DNA of 27,489 nt, taken from assembly GCA_964461715.1 (NCBI GenBank), contig CAYWVR010000041.1, positions 1 through 27,489 of the forward strand, given 5' to 3'. Below the pieces are notes generated by a model. The model was not told the DNA's origin, ran no database searches, and was given only the letters and a program-made list of their open reading frames with translations. The stretch comes from CAYWVR01 sp964461715. GTDB lineage: Bacteria > Planctomycetota > Phycisphaerae > FEN-1346. Both the position numbers and the translations under genes were made by a program. This document shows, piece by piece, positions 1 through 8,068 of the stretch; position 1 is the stretch's first letter, and every line of letters begins with the position of its first letter.

Positions 1-1
1 G

Positions 2-238
2 GCTCGCGAGATGGAGCGGCTGGTGGGGGGGGGCGGGCTGGGAAGCACCCTCGGCGTGGTCGTCCTGATCTTGGGCAACATCCTCACGATCCTGCTGGAA
101 GGGATCATCGCGGCCGTCCAGGCCTTGCGACTGGAGTACTACGAGTTCTTCGGCAAGTTCTTCTCGGGCAGCGGGCGGGCCTTCACGCCCTTCCGCCTCA
201 GGACCCGCGAGCCCGTGCCTACCTGGAAGAACGAGTAA
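2..238 (+). CDS. atpI: V/A-type ATPase subunit I, C-terminal end (partial)
   Basis: Open reading frame entering from the left edge, in frame from base 2; the true start lies outside the window. About 78 residues remain. They hold a hydrophobic helix (VVVLILGNILTILLEG) followed by the family signature end ALRLEYYEFFGKFFSGSGR and a short FTPF tail, which is how subunit I (the membrane stator, homologue of eukaryotic subunit a) normally ends. Subunit I forms the ion half-channels facing the K ring. An AAGGAG immediately follows or overlaps its TAA and serves the next gene, so I and K are probably translated from one mRNA. Identification rests on the strongly conserved C-terminal motif and on the K, F, E, A, B, D genes that follow. 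Confidence 0.9.
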   Translation, partial: AREMERLVGGGGLGSTLGVVVLILGNILTILLEGIIAAVQALRLEYYEFFGKFFSGSGRAFTPFRLRTREPVPTWKNE

Positions 239-249
239 GGAGATGCCAG

Positions 250-624
250 ATGAACCTTCGCCGTTGGATGATGGTCGGCCTGACGGGGGCGGTGGTAGCC
301 CTCGGGGTTCTCGGGCTCGCGGGGGCCCCGCGGGCGGCGGCCGAGGAGGAGACGCCCGTGGTCGACGCGCTTGCCCCGAACATTCCGCCGCCCAAGACGA
401 TGGAGGACGTCTACCACACCGTCGCCATCGCCGCCAGCGTGGCCTTCGTCACGGCGGTCAGCATCCTCGGGGCCGCCTACGCGGTGGGTAAGGTCGGGGC
501 GGCGGCCTTGGGGGCGGCGGCGGAGAAGCCGGAGCTCCTGGCCCGCTCGATCCTCTTCGTCGCGCTGGCCGAGGGTCTGGCGGTCCTCGGGTTCGCCGTG
601 GCGATGATGTTGCTGGGCCTCTAG
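250..624 (+). CDS. atpK: V/A-type ATPase subunit K (rotor c-ring proteolipid)
   Basis: A 124-residue proteolipid that would form the membrane rotor ring. Residues 7-31 look like an extra hydrophobic leader ending in Ala-Ala-Ala-Glu, followed by a Pro-rich stretch and then one hairpin: helix 1 about 55-90 (Gly/Ala-rich, GAAYAVGKVG) and helix 2 about 98-123. The ion-binding carboxylate is Glu108 in FVALAEGLAVLGF. It is followed by Gly-Leu rather than the Ser/Thr-type ligands common in Na+-binding c subunits, so proton use is the more likely inference. It is a single hairpin, not the doubled 4-helix form. The start at 250 is chosen because AAGGAG at 237-242 sits 7 nt upstream; the ATG at 243 is in another frame. 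It lies 11 nt after subunit I. Confidence 0.92.
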   Translation: MNLRRWMMVGLTGAVVALGVLGLAGAPRAAAEEETPVVDALAPNIPPPKTMEDVYHTVAIAASVAFVTAVSILGAAYAVGKVGAAALGAAAEKPELLARSILFVALAEGLAVLGFAVAMMLLGL

Positions 625-646
625 GCGTGCATCCGGGAGGGCCGTC

Positions 647-970
647 GTGAAGTTCTACTGCATCGCCGACGAGGATACCGTCCGCGGCTTCCGGCTCGCG
701 GGCGTCGAGGGCACGGCCGTCGTCAGCCGCACCGAGGCCGCCGAGGCCCTGGACCGCGCCGTGCGCCGGCCGGACCTGGGCATCGTCATCCTGACGCAGG
801 CCGTCGCCGCCTACATCCGCGACCAGGTCGACGACGTCCGGACGAACCGGAGCCGGCCCCTGCTGGTCGAGGTGCCGGGGCCCGACGGCCCCCTTCCGGG
901 CCGCAAGACCCTCCGCCAGTTCGTCCAGGAGGCCGTAGGCATCACCATCGGGCAGGAAGAGGAGACGTGA
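647..970 (+). CDS. atpF: V/A-type ATPase subunit F
   Basis: A 107-residue soluble protein matching subunit F of the central stalk, which binds subunit D and couples rotation to the A3B3 head. Family features visible are the N-terminal MKFYCIADEDTVRGFRLAGVEG, the segment DLGIVILTQAVAAYIRD, and the RPLLVEVPGPDGP loop near residues 70-83. Translation starts at GTG 647; GGGAGG at 635-640 lies 6 nt upstream and decides the start. It sits directly after K and before E. In the well-known Thermus-type order the sequence is K-E-C-F, so here F and E are exchanged and no C gene lies between them. Confidence 0.9.
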   Translation: MKFYCIADEDTVRGFRLAGVEGTAVVSRTEAAEALDRAVRRPDLGIVILTQAVAAYIRDQVDDVRTNRSRPLLVEVPGPDGPLPGRKTLRQFVQEAVGITIGQEEET

Positions 971-971
971 C

Positions 972-1625
972 GTGACCGCGGCCGACTCCAGCCCCCAAGA
1001 GGTCCTGCGCGACGAGATCCTCGCCGACGCCCGCAAGCAGGCCGACCGTGTCCGCCGCCGCGCCGAGCGCGACGCCAAGGCCATCGTCAAGAAGGCCCGC
1101 GACGAGGTCGAGGCCGAGCGCGACGCCCGCCTGGCCGAGGCCCGCGCCCGCGCCGACCGGACCCGCGACGTCGTCATGGCCCGCGTGCCCGTGGACGTGG
1201 CCCGGATGCGCCTGGAACGGCTGGAGGAGGCACTGGAGGCGATCCACGACGCGGCCCGCCGCCGCCTGGCCGAGCGCGACGGCTTTGGCTATCGCGAGGT
1301 TGTGGCCCGCCGGGCCGCCGAGGCCCTCGCGGCCATGGAGGGGGAGGAGTTCGTCTTTCGCCTGGCCCCGGCGGATCGGGCGACGCTGGCCGACTGGCTG
1401 CCCGGCGAAGCGGTCCGGCGCGCGGGGCGGGAGGGCCTGCGCGTTCGCGTGGACGAGGCGCCCGGCGACTTCGAGGCCGGGATCCTGGTGCGCGACGCGA
1501 CGGGGCGGCAGGTGTGGGACAACAGTTTCGAGGCCCGCCTCGAACGACTCTGGCCCGGGCTTCGGCGCGAGATCGGCGGACGCCTGCTCGCGACGCTGGG
1601 GAAGTCGCAGGATAAGGAGCCGTAA
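972..1625 (+). CDS. atpE: V/A-type ATPase subunit E (peripheral stalk)
   Basis: A 217-residue protein with the architecture of V/A-type subunit E: a long Arg/Ala/Glu-rich coiled coil over roughly residues 8-100 and a globular C-terminal domain containing the family-like segment ending GGILV/AGILVRDATGRQVWDNSFEARLERL (read here as AGILVRDATG, then DNSFEARLERL). It would form the peripheral stalk tying the catalytic head to subunit I. Start is GTG 972, with AGGAG at about 960-964 placed 7 nt upstream. It begins one base after the stop of F and ends 3 bases before subunit A. A partner G subunit is not visible in the window. Sequence conservation in this subunit is weak, so context carries part of the call. 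Confidence 0.85.
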   Translation: MTAADSSPQEVLRDEILADARKQADRVRRRAERDAKAIVKKARDEVEAERDARLAEARARADRTRDVVMARVPVDVARMRLERLEEALEAIHDAARRRLAERDGFGYREVVARRAAEALAAMEGEEFVFRLAPADRATLADWLPGEAVRRAGREGLRVRVDEAPGDFEAGILVRDATGRQVWDNSFEARLERLWPGLRREIGGRLLATLGKSQDKEP

Positions 1626-1628
1626 CAG

Positions 1629-3410
1629 ATGGCCGTCTCGGACGTCACCACGACCGCCCGCGTCGTCCGGGTCAGCGGACCCATCGTCAACGCGACCGGC
1701 ATGCGCGACGCCCGGATGTACGAGGTCGTCCGCGTCGGGGATCTGGGTCTGGTTGGCGAGGTTGTCCGCATCACCGCGGACCGGGCGACGATCCAGGTCT
1801 ACGAGGACACGACGCTGCTGGCGCCCGGAGCGCCGGTCGCGCGGACGGGGGCGCCGCTGTCGGTCAGCCTCGGGCCGGGCCTCCTCGCGAACATCTACGA
1901 CGGCATCCAGCGGCCGCTTCGCGAGATCCATGCCCATTCGGGGGCATGGATCGCCCGGGGCGAGAAGGTCGAGCCGCTGGACCTGGAGAGGCGGTGGCCG
2001 TTCAGTCCCCGCGCCGAGGTCGGCCAGACGGTCGATCCGGGACAGGTCTACGCCGAGGTCGATGAGACGCCGCTCGCCCAACACCGTCTGATGGTTCCGC
2101 CCGAGGTCTCGGGGCGCGTCAAGTGGATCGCCGAGAAGGGCGAGTACGCGGTCCGCGAAACGGTCCTGGTGCTGGAGACGGATGAGGGGGAACGGGAGCT
2201 GACGATGGTCCAGCGATGGCCCGTCCGCCGCCCGCGGCCCATCCGTCGGCGGCGGCGGGTGAATGAGCCACTCGTGACGGGCCAGCGGATCATCGACACC
2301 TTCTTTCCCATCGGCAAAGGCGGCACGGCGGCCATCCCCGGCGGCTTCGGCACCGGCAAGACCATCACCCAGCACCAGCTCGCCAAGTGGTCCGACGCCG
2401 AGATCATCGTCTACATCGGGTGCGGGGAGCGCGGCAACGAGATGACGGAGGTGCTGCGGGAGTTCCCGGAGCTCCTGGACCCCTGGGCGAAGCGGCCGCT
2501 GATGGAGCGGACCATCCTCATCGCGAACACCTCGAACATGCCCGTGGCCGCCCGCGAGGTCTCCATCTACACGGGCGTCACGCTGGCCGAGTACTACCGC
2601 GACCAGGGCCGCAACGTCGCCGTCTTCGCCGACTCGACGAGCCGGTGGGCGGAGGCGCTGCGGGAGTTGGCGGCGCGGCTGGAGGAGATGCCCGCCGAGG
2701 AGGGGTTCCCGGCCACGCTTCCCACGCGTCTGGCCCAGTTCTACGAGCGGGGCGGCGCGGTCGAGACCCTCGCCGGCGACGAGGGCAGCGTCTCCATTGT
2801 CGGGGCCGTCAGCCCACCCTCCAGCGACTTCTCCGAGCCCGTGACGCAGCACACGCGGCGGTTCATCCGGTGCTTCTGGGCGCTGGATACGGAGCTCGCG
2901 AACGCCCGCCACTATCCCTCGATCCACTGGCTCCGCAGCTACTCGGAGTACGTTGAGGACGTCCAGCCGTGGTGGGAGGCCCAGGCCCCCGGATGGGACG
3001 ATCTGAGGCGCGAGGCCATGAACGTCCTCCAGCGGGAGGACCGCCTCCAGCAGATCGTCAAGCTCGTCGGCCCGGACGTCCTGCCGGACACCCAGCGGCT
3101 CATCCTGTTCGTGGCGGAGATCCTGAAGGACGGGTACCTGACGCAGTCGGCGTTCGAGGAGAAGGACGTCTACTGCACCCCGCGGCGGCAGCTGGAGCTG
3201 TTGCGGATCATCATGACCTTCTACCGCCGGGGGGGCGAGCTGATTGAGGCGGGGGCGCCGCTCGCGCGCCTGCGGCAGTTGCCGAGCGTCCCGCAGTTGA
3301 TCCGTGCCAAGAACGCAATGGGCAACGAGGAACTGGACCAACTGCGCGATTTCGGCGCCCGGGTGAACCAGGAGCTGGACGCCTTGGCCCGCGAGTATGG
3401 GCGAACCTGA
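1629..3410 (+). CDS. atpA: V/A-type ATPase catalytic subunit A
   Basis: A 593-residue catalytic subunit. It has the N-terminal beta-barrel (VVRVSGPIVNATGM near residues 12-25), the inserted domain typical of A subunits at about 115-190, Walker A at residues 238-245 (GGFGTGKT, Lys244), the catalytic glutamate Glu267 in YIGCGERGNEMTEVL, and a helical C-terminal domain. It binds and hydrolyses or makes ATP in the A3B3 head. Walker A departs from the frequent GPFGSGKT by Gly for Pro and Thr for Ser; the essential Gly, Lys and Thr remain. The start at ATG 1629 follows AAGGAG at 1614-1619. The B gene follows 11 nt after its stop. Length is normal for the family. Confidence 0.98.
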   Translation: MAVSDVTTTARVVRVSGPIVNATGMRDARMYEVVRVGDLGLVGEVVRITADRATIQVYEDTTLLAPGAPVARTGAPLSVSLGPGLLANIYDGIQRPLREIHAHSGAWIARGEKVEPLDLERRWPFSPRAEVGQTVDPGQVYAEVDETPLAQHRLMVPPEVSGRVKWIAEKGEYAVRETVLVLETDEGERELTMVQRWPVRRPRPIRRRRRVNEPLVTGQRIIDTFFPIGKGGTAAIPGGFGTGKTITQHQLAKWSDAEIIVYIGCGERGNEMTEVLREFPELLDPWAKRPLMERTILIANTSNMPVAAREVSIYTGVTLAEYYRDQGRNVAVFADSTSRWAEALRELAARLEEMPAEEGFPATLPTRLAQFYERGGAVETLAGDEGSVSIVGAVSPPSSDFSEPVTQHTRRFIRCFWALDTELANARHYPSIHWLRSYSEYVEDVQPWWEAQAPGWDDLRREAMNVLQREDRLQQIVKLVGPDVLPDTQRLILFVAEILKDGYLTQSAFEEKDVYCTPRRQLELLRIIMTFYRRGGELIEAGAPLARLRQLPSVPQLIRAKNAMGNEELDQLRDFGARVNQELDALAREYGRT

Positions 3411-3421
3411 GGCGACGTGCC

Positions 3422-4909
3422 ATGACCGAAGGCTTGGACGTGAGCGTCAAGGATCGGGGTCTCGAGTACGTCGGGGCCGCGCGCATCGACGGACCGCTCG
3501 TCGTCGTCGAGCGGGTCCGCGACGTGGGATTCGACGAGGTGGTCGAGATCGTCGACCCCGCGGGCCGACCGCGCGTGGGCCGCGTCCTCGACGTCTCGCG
3601 CGAGCAGTGCGTCGTCCAGGTTCTGGAGGGCACCGACGGCCTCTCGAACGACGAGACACGGGCTCGGTTCCTGGGGGAGAGTTTCCGGCTGCCGGTCTCG
3701 CGGCACATGCTGGGCCGGGCGTTTGACGGTCTGGGCCGCCCGATGGACGACGGCCCGTCGCCCCTTTCGACGGACCGCCGCGACATCAACGGCCTGCCCA
3801 TCAACCCGCACGCCCGCCAGTACCCGCGGGAGTTCATCCAGACGGGCCTTTCGGCCATCGACGGGATGAACGCCTTGGTGCGGGGCCAGAAACTGCCCAT
3901 CTTCTCGGGCAACGGACTGCCGCACGACCGGATCGCCGCCCAGATCGTGCGGCAGGCGAAGTTGCTGGAGGAGGAGGTCGAGTTTTCCATCGTCTTCGCG
4001 GCGATGGGTGTCAAGCACGACGTCGCGAGCTACTTCATGCGCAACTTCGAGAACTCGGGCGTGCTGGCCCGGGTGGCGCTTTTTCTCTCGTTGGCCGACG
4101 CGCCGAGCGTCGAGCGGCTCCTGACGCCGCGCTGCGCCCTGACGCTGGCCGAGCACCTCGCCTTCGACGAGGGGCGGCACGTGCTCGTCCTGATGACCGA
4201 CATGACGAACTACTGCGAGTCGCTCCGCGAGGTGGGCACGGCGCGCGGCGAGATCCCGGGACGCAAGGGCTACCCCGGCTACCTCTACTCCGACCTCGCG
4301 GGCCTCTACGAACGCGCCGGCCGCATCGAGGACTCCGAGGGCTCCATCACCCAGATGGCCATCCTTACGATGCCCTCCGACGACATCGGCCACCCCGTGC
4401 CCGACCTGACGGGCTACATCACCGAGGGGCAGATCGTCCTGGACCGGGAGCTGTTTCAGCGGGGCATCTATCCGCCGATCGCGGGGCTGCCGAGCCTGTC
4501 GCGGCTCATGAAGGACGGGGTGGGGGAGGATTATACCCGCAAGGACCACCCGCCCCTGGCGAGCCAGCTCTTCGCCGCCTACGCCCATGTCAAGCGGGTG
4601 CGAGGACTGGCGGACGTCATCGGCGAAGAGGAGTTGAGCCTCCTCGACAAGCAGTACATGGAGTTCGGCGAGGCCTTCGAGCGGCGGTTCCTCAGCCAGG
4701 GCGAGGAAGAGAACCGCTCCGTCTTCGAGACCCTCGAGCTGGGGTGGAGCGTCCTCTCCATGCTGCCGCGCGAGGAGATGCACCGCCTCTCCGACGAGAT
4801 GCTCGATGCCCACTACCCCGAGGGCGGCGAGACTGCGGAGGCGCCCGAGGCGACCTCCGCCGCCGAGACCGACGACGCGACGCCCGAATCCGACGAGGAC
4901 CAGGCATAG
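3422..4909 (+). CDS. atpB: V/A-type ATPase regulatory subunit B
   Basis: A 495-residue non-catalytic subunit alternating with A in the head. The P-loop position is degenerate, as expected: FSGNGLPHDRIAAQI from residue 161. Conserved B features are GRAFDGLGRPMDDGP, EIPGRKGYPGYLYSDLA, SITQMAILTMPSDDIGHPVP and LPSLSRLMKDGVG, where Arg361 corresponds to the arginine finger reaching into the A active site. The last 30 or so residues form an acidic Glu/Asp/Ala-rich tail (ending ESDEDQA) beyond the usual end; it is likely disordered and its role is unknown. Start is ATG 3422 with a GAGG-type ribosome site about 9 nt upstream. The D gene begins 4 nt after its stop. Confidence 0.98.
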   Translation: MTEGLDVSVKDRGLEYVGAARIDGPLVVVERVRDVGFDEVVEIVDPAGRPRVGRVLDVSREQCVVQVLEGTDGLSNDETRARFLGESFRLPVSRHMLGRAFDGLGRPMDDGPSPLSTDRRDINGLPINPHARQYPREFIQTGLSAIDGMNALVRGQKLPIFSGNGLPHDRIAAQIVRQAKLLEEEVEFSIVFAAMGVKHDVASYFMRNFENSGVLARVALFLSLADAPSVERLLTPRCALTLAEHLAFDEGRHVLVLMTDMTNYCESLREVGTARGEIPGRKGYPGYLYSDLAGLYERAGRIEDSEGSITQMAILTMPSDDIGHPVPDLTGYITEGQIVLDRELFQRGIYPPIAGLPSLSRLMKDGVGEDYTRKDHPPLASQLFAAYAHVKRVRGLADVIGEEELSLLDKQYMEFGEAFERRFLSQGEEENRSVFETLELGWSVLSMLPREEMHRLSDEMLDAHYPEGGETAEAPEATSAAETDDATPESDEDQA

Positions 4910-4913
4910 GACC

Positions 4914-5561
4914 ATGGCCAAGCTCAACGTGGCCCCGACGAAGTCGAATTACCTGTCGCTCGGGCGACAGCTGGAGTTTGCCCGGGAGGGGTACGACCTT
5001 CTGGAGCAGAAGCGGCAAATCCTCATCTTCGAGTTGATGAGCCGCCTGGGCCGCGCCCGTGACGCCGAGCGCCGCGTCGCCGAGGCCCTGGCCCGGGCTT
5101 TCGCGCCCCTTGCGGACACGATCCTGGAGATGGGCGGCGAGGGGGTTGACCGGGCGGCCTTGGCGGTGCGAGGCGAGCACGAGGTGGAGGTCTCCGAAAC
5201 GAGCCTCATGGGTATCCGGTTGCCCATGGTCACGGTCCAGAGCACGCCGCCCGACATCCAGTTCGGCTTCACGGACACCAGCGCCCACGCCGACCGGACG
5301 ATGGTCCGCTTCACGGAGGTGTTGCCGTTGCTGGGAGAGCTGGCCGAGCTGGAGAACGCGGTGCTGCGCCTCGCGCGGGAGCTGAAGAAGACGCAGCGGC
5401 GCGTCAACGCCCTCTCCAAGGTCTTCATCCCGGACTACTCGGACACGATCGAGTACATCACCTCGAACCTCGAGGAACGGGAACGCGAGTCCTTCGTCAT
5501 CATGAAGATGATCAAGGACCGCCTCGCCGCGAGCGTCGAAGGGAGCCCCGGCCATGGCTAA
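4914..5561 (+). CDS. atpD: V/A-type ATPase subunit D (central rotor shaft)
   Basis: A 215-residue subunit D, the coiled-coil shaft that turns inside the A3B3 head. Diagnostic segments are the N-terminus MAKLNVAPTKSNYLSLGRQL, the long first helix FAREGYDLLEQKRQILIFEL, and the C-terminal helix KKTQRRVNALSKVFIPDYSD followed by IEYITSNLEERERE. The frame stays open upstream into the B gene, but the upstream residues are low-complexity Arg/Pro and overlap B; ATG 4914 restores the normal family N-terminus. The ribosome site is only moderate (AGG at 4908-4910), so coupling to the B stop 4 nt upstream is likely. The last 8 bases overlap the next gene. Confidence 0.95.
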   Translation: MAKLNVAPTKSNYLSLGRQLEFAREGYDLLEQKRQILIFELMSRLGRARDAERRVAEALARAFAPLADTILEMGGEGVDRAALAVRGEHEVEVSETSLMGIRLPMVTVQSTPPDIQFGFTDTSAHADRTMVRFTEVLPLLGELAELENAVLRLARELKKTQRRVNALSKVFIPDYSDTIEYITSNLEERERESFVIMKMIKDRLAASVEGSPGHG

Positions 5562-6009
5562 GCCCACCCCCGTCACCCACGTCCTGGTCCTGGTGGATGG
5601 CACGGAATCCGCGTTCGCCGCGGCCACCAAGGGGGTCGAGATGGCCCGGGCCCTGGACGCCAAGCTGACGGCCCTGGCCGTCGTCGATACCGAGACGCTG
5701 CGGCAGCTCCTCTCGGTCAAAATCCTCGTCGACACCGAGATGGGCGAGTTCGAGGAGGAGCTGAAGGAGAGCGCGCGACGTCAGCTGACGGACGTCCGCG
5801 AGCGGGCCCTCGACGCCAAGATCGTCATCGACGAGATTCTCGAGGTGGGCAACGTCGAGACCGTCGTTCCCCGCGTCGTCCAGGACGCCGGGGTCGACCT
5901 CATCTGCCTCGGGGCATTCCAGGTCTCGAAGGTCACGCGCGACCTCGTGGCCCGCCAGCGCCAGCAGATCATCGACCGAGCCCTCTGCCCGGTGCTGATC
6001 GTGAAGTGA
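5554..6009 (+). CDS. Universal stress protein (UspA-like)
   Basis: A 151-residue protein with the UspA alpha/beta fold: strand HVLVLVDGTESA at the N-terminus, then GVEMARALDAKLTALAVVD, and a C-terminal VDLICLGAFQVSKVTRDL...CPVLIVK. The G-x2-G-x9-G-(S/T) nucleotide motif of ATP-binding Usp proteins is not present after LGAF, so it probably belongs to the non-ATP-binding class (inference). Its ATG overlaps the end of the ATPase D gene by 8 bases, so it is very likely translated from the ATPase mRNA. Its job there is unknown; a stress-linked role in regulating the ATPase is only a suggestion. It converges with the exporter operon, whose last stop is 5 nt away. Confidence 0.88.
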   Translation: MAKPTPVTHVLVLVDGTESAFAAATKGVEMARALDAKLTALAVVDTETLRQLLSVKILVDTEMGEFEEELKESARRQLTDVRERALDAKIVIDEILEVGNVETVVPRVVQDAGVDLICLGAFQVSKVTRDLVARQRQQIIDRALCPVLIVK

Positions 6010-6014
6010 CCGGG

Positions 6015-7348
6015 TTACTCGTGCCTCAAGGCCCGGATGGGATCCATCTGGGCTGCCCGGTAAGCCGGGTAAAGGCCGCTCGCCACGCCCACGACGATGC
6101 TTGTGCCGAGGGCGAGGAAGACGGCCCCCGGCGTGACGATCGTCGTACCGAGCTGCATGAGGGCGGCCTCCCCCCCCACGCCCAGGCTCGTCGCGGCCTT
6201 CGAGAGCAGCCCCGGGATCCCTCGAGCAAGAAGCACCCCCACGGGCACGCCCACCAGCCCGCCCACCGCCGAGAGGACCACCGTCTCGACCAGGAACTGG
6301 CTGACGATGTCCCGGCGCTTGGCGCCCATGGCCCGGCGGATGCCGATCTCGCGGGTCCGTTCCGTGACGCTTGCCAGCATGATGTTCATGATCCCGATCC
6401 CGCCCACCAAGAGGCTGATCGCCGCGATCGAGACCCCCAGCACCACGAACAGCCACTTCGTCCGCTCCAGGGCCTGGAGCCGTTCCAGCGGCACGTGGAC
6501 CTCCCAGTCCTTCTGCTTCGGGTCGTGGTGCTTCTCCAGAAGGGCCGTGATGATCCGCTTGGCCGGCTCGACCTGCTCCGGCTCGGTCAGCTTGACGGTG
6601 ATCTCGTGCAGTTCGATGACCTCGACGCGGCGGCTGCCGGCCGAACGGTCGATGATCAGGTCGCTGAAGCGGCGGCCGGCGGTCGTGAGGGGAATGTAGG
6701 CGACGGAGTCGTAGTCGGCGATCTCGCTCCCCTTCGCCCCGGCCCGTCCCTGGGCCTCGAGGATGCCGACGACGCGGTAGTAATCGTCTTCGAGCCGCAC
6801 GACCCGCCCGACAGGGTCCTGGCGCGGGAAGAGGGCCTCCGCCGCCGCCGCCCCGAGGACCGTCACCTTGGCTGTCGCGTGCATGTCGACCGACTCGATC
6901 CAGCGTCCGCCCGGCCGCACCCGCAGGGCATACGTCTCCCGGTACCAGGGGACGGTGCCGATGATGCGGGTTCGCAGGTTGTGGGTCGCCTGGCGGGCGG
7001 TGATGGGGATCACGCGGGCGGGGACGACCACCTCGCCGCCGGGAATGCTGGAGCGGATCCGCTCGGCGTCCCGGTACGTGAGGCCATAGGTCAGGGCGTA
7101 GCTTGACCGCCCGCCGCTCGCCGTCTCGTCCTGGCTCGGTTTGACGGCCTGGATGATGATGTTCGTGGCCCCCATGCGGAGCACTTCCTGCTGCATCCGA
7201 TGGCTGATGCCTTCGACGATGCTCATCGTGGCGATGACGGAGCAGACGCCGAAGAGGATTCCGAGCATCGTCAGGACGGTCCGCCCCGGGTGGCGGAAGA
7301 GGCTTGCAAGGCCCAGGCGAATGACTTCGGCGGACTTGAAGGAGAGCA

Positions 7349-7349
<1 letters not shown>
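6015..7349 (-). CDS. MacB/FtsX-type ABC transporter permease
   Basis: A 444-residue membrane protein of the MacB class. It has an N-terminal transmembrane helix at about residues 20-45 (RTVLTMLGILFGVCSVIATM), a periplasmic MacB_PCD domain of about 230 residues, and a C-terminal FtsX domain with three helices. The FtsX part includes VGGIGIMNIMLASVTERTRE followed by IGIRRAMGAKRRDI, the hallmark of this family. The protein ends in the usual MDPIRALRHE. Start is taken as ATG 7349, which shares its A with the ATPase stop (TGATG) and has AGAGGG 6 nt upstream; GTG 7352 is the alternative. With the ATPase, adaptor and TolC-like genes it forms a tripartite exporter. Substrate cannot be read from sequence. 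Confidence 0.95.

Positions 7350-8064
<715 letters not shown>

Positions 8065-8068
<4 letters not shown>

Noticed and set aside
2340..2364. Subunit A Walker A change as a sign of an inactive ATPase
   Set aside because: GGFGTGKT keeps the essential Gly, Lys and Thr, and Glu267 is present, so activity is expected.
942..3341. A 799-codon open frame on the minus strand, opposite ATPase subunits E and A
   Set aside because: It is antisense to clearly conserved genes, has Arg/Asp/Pro-skewed composition and no recognisable domain; such frames are usual in GC-rich DNA.
3221..4927. A 568-codon minus-strand open frame opposite subunit B
   Set aside because: Same reasoning: shadow of a highly conserved gene with no family features.
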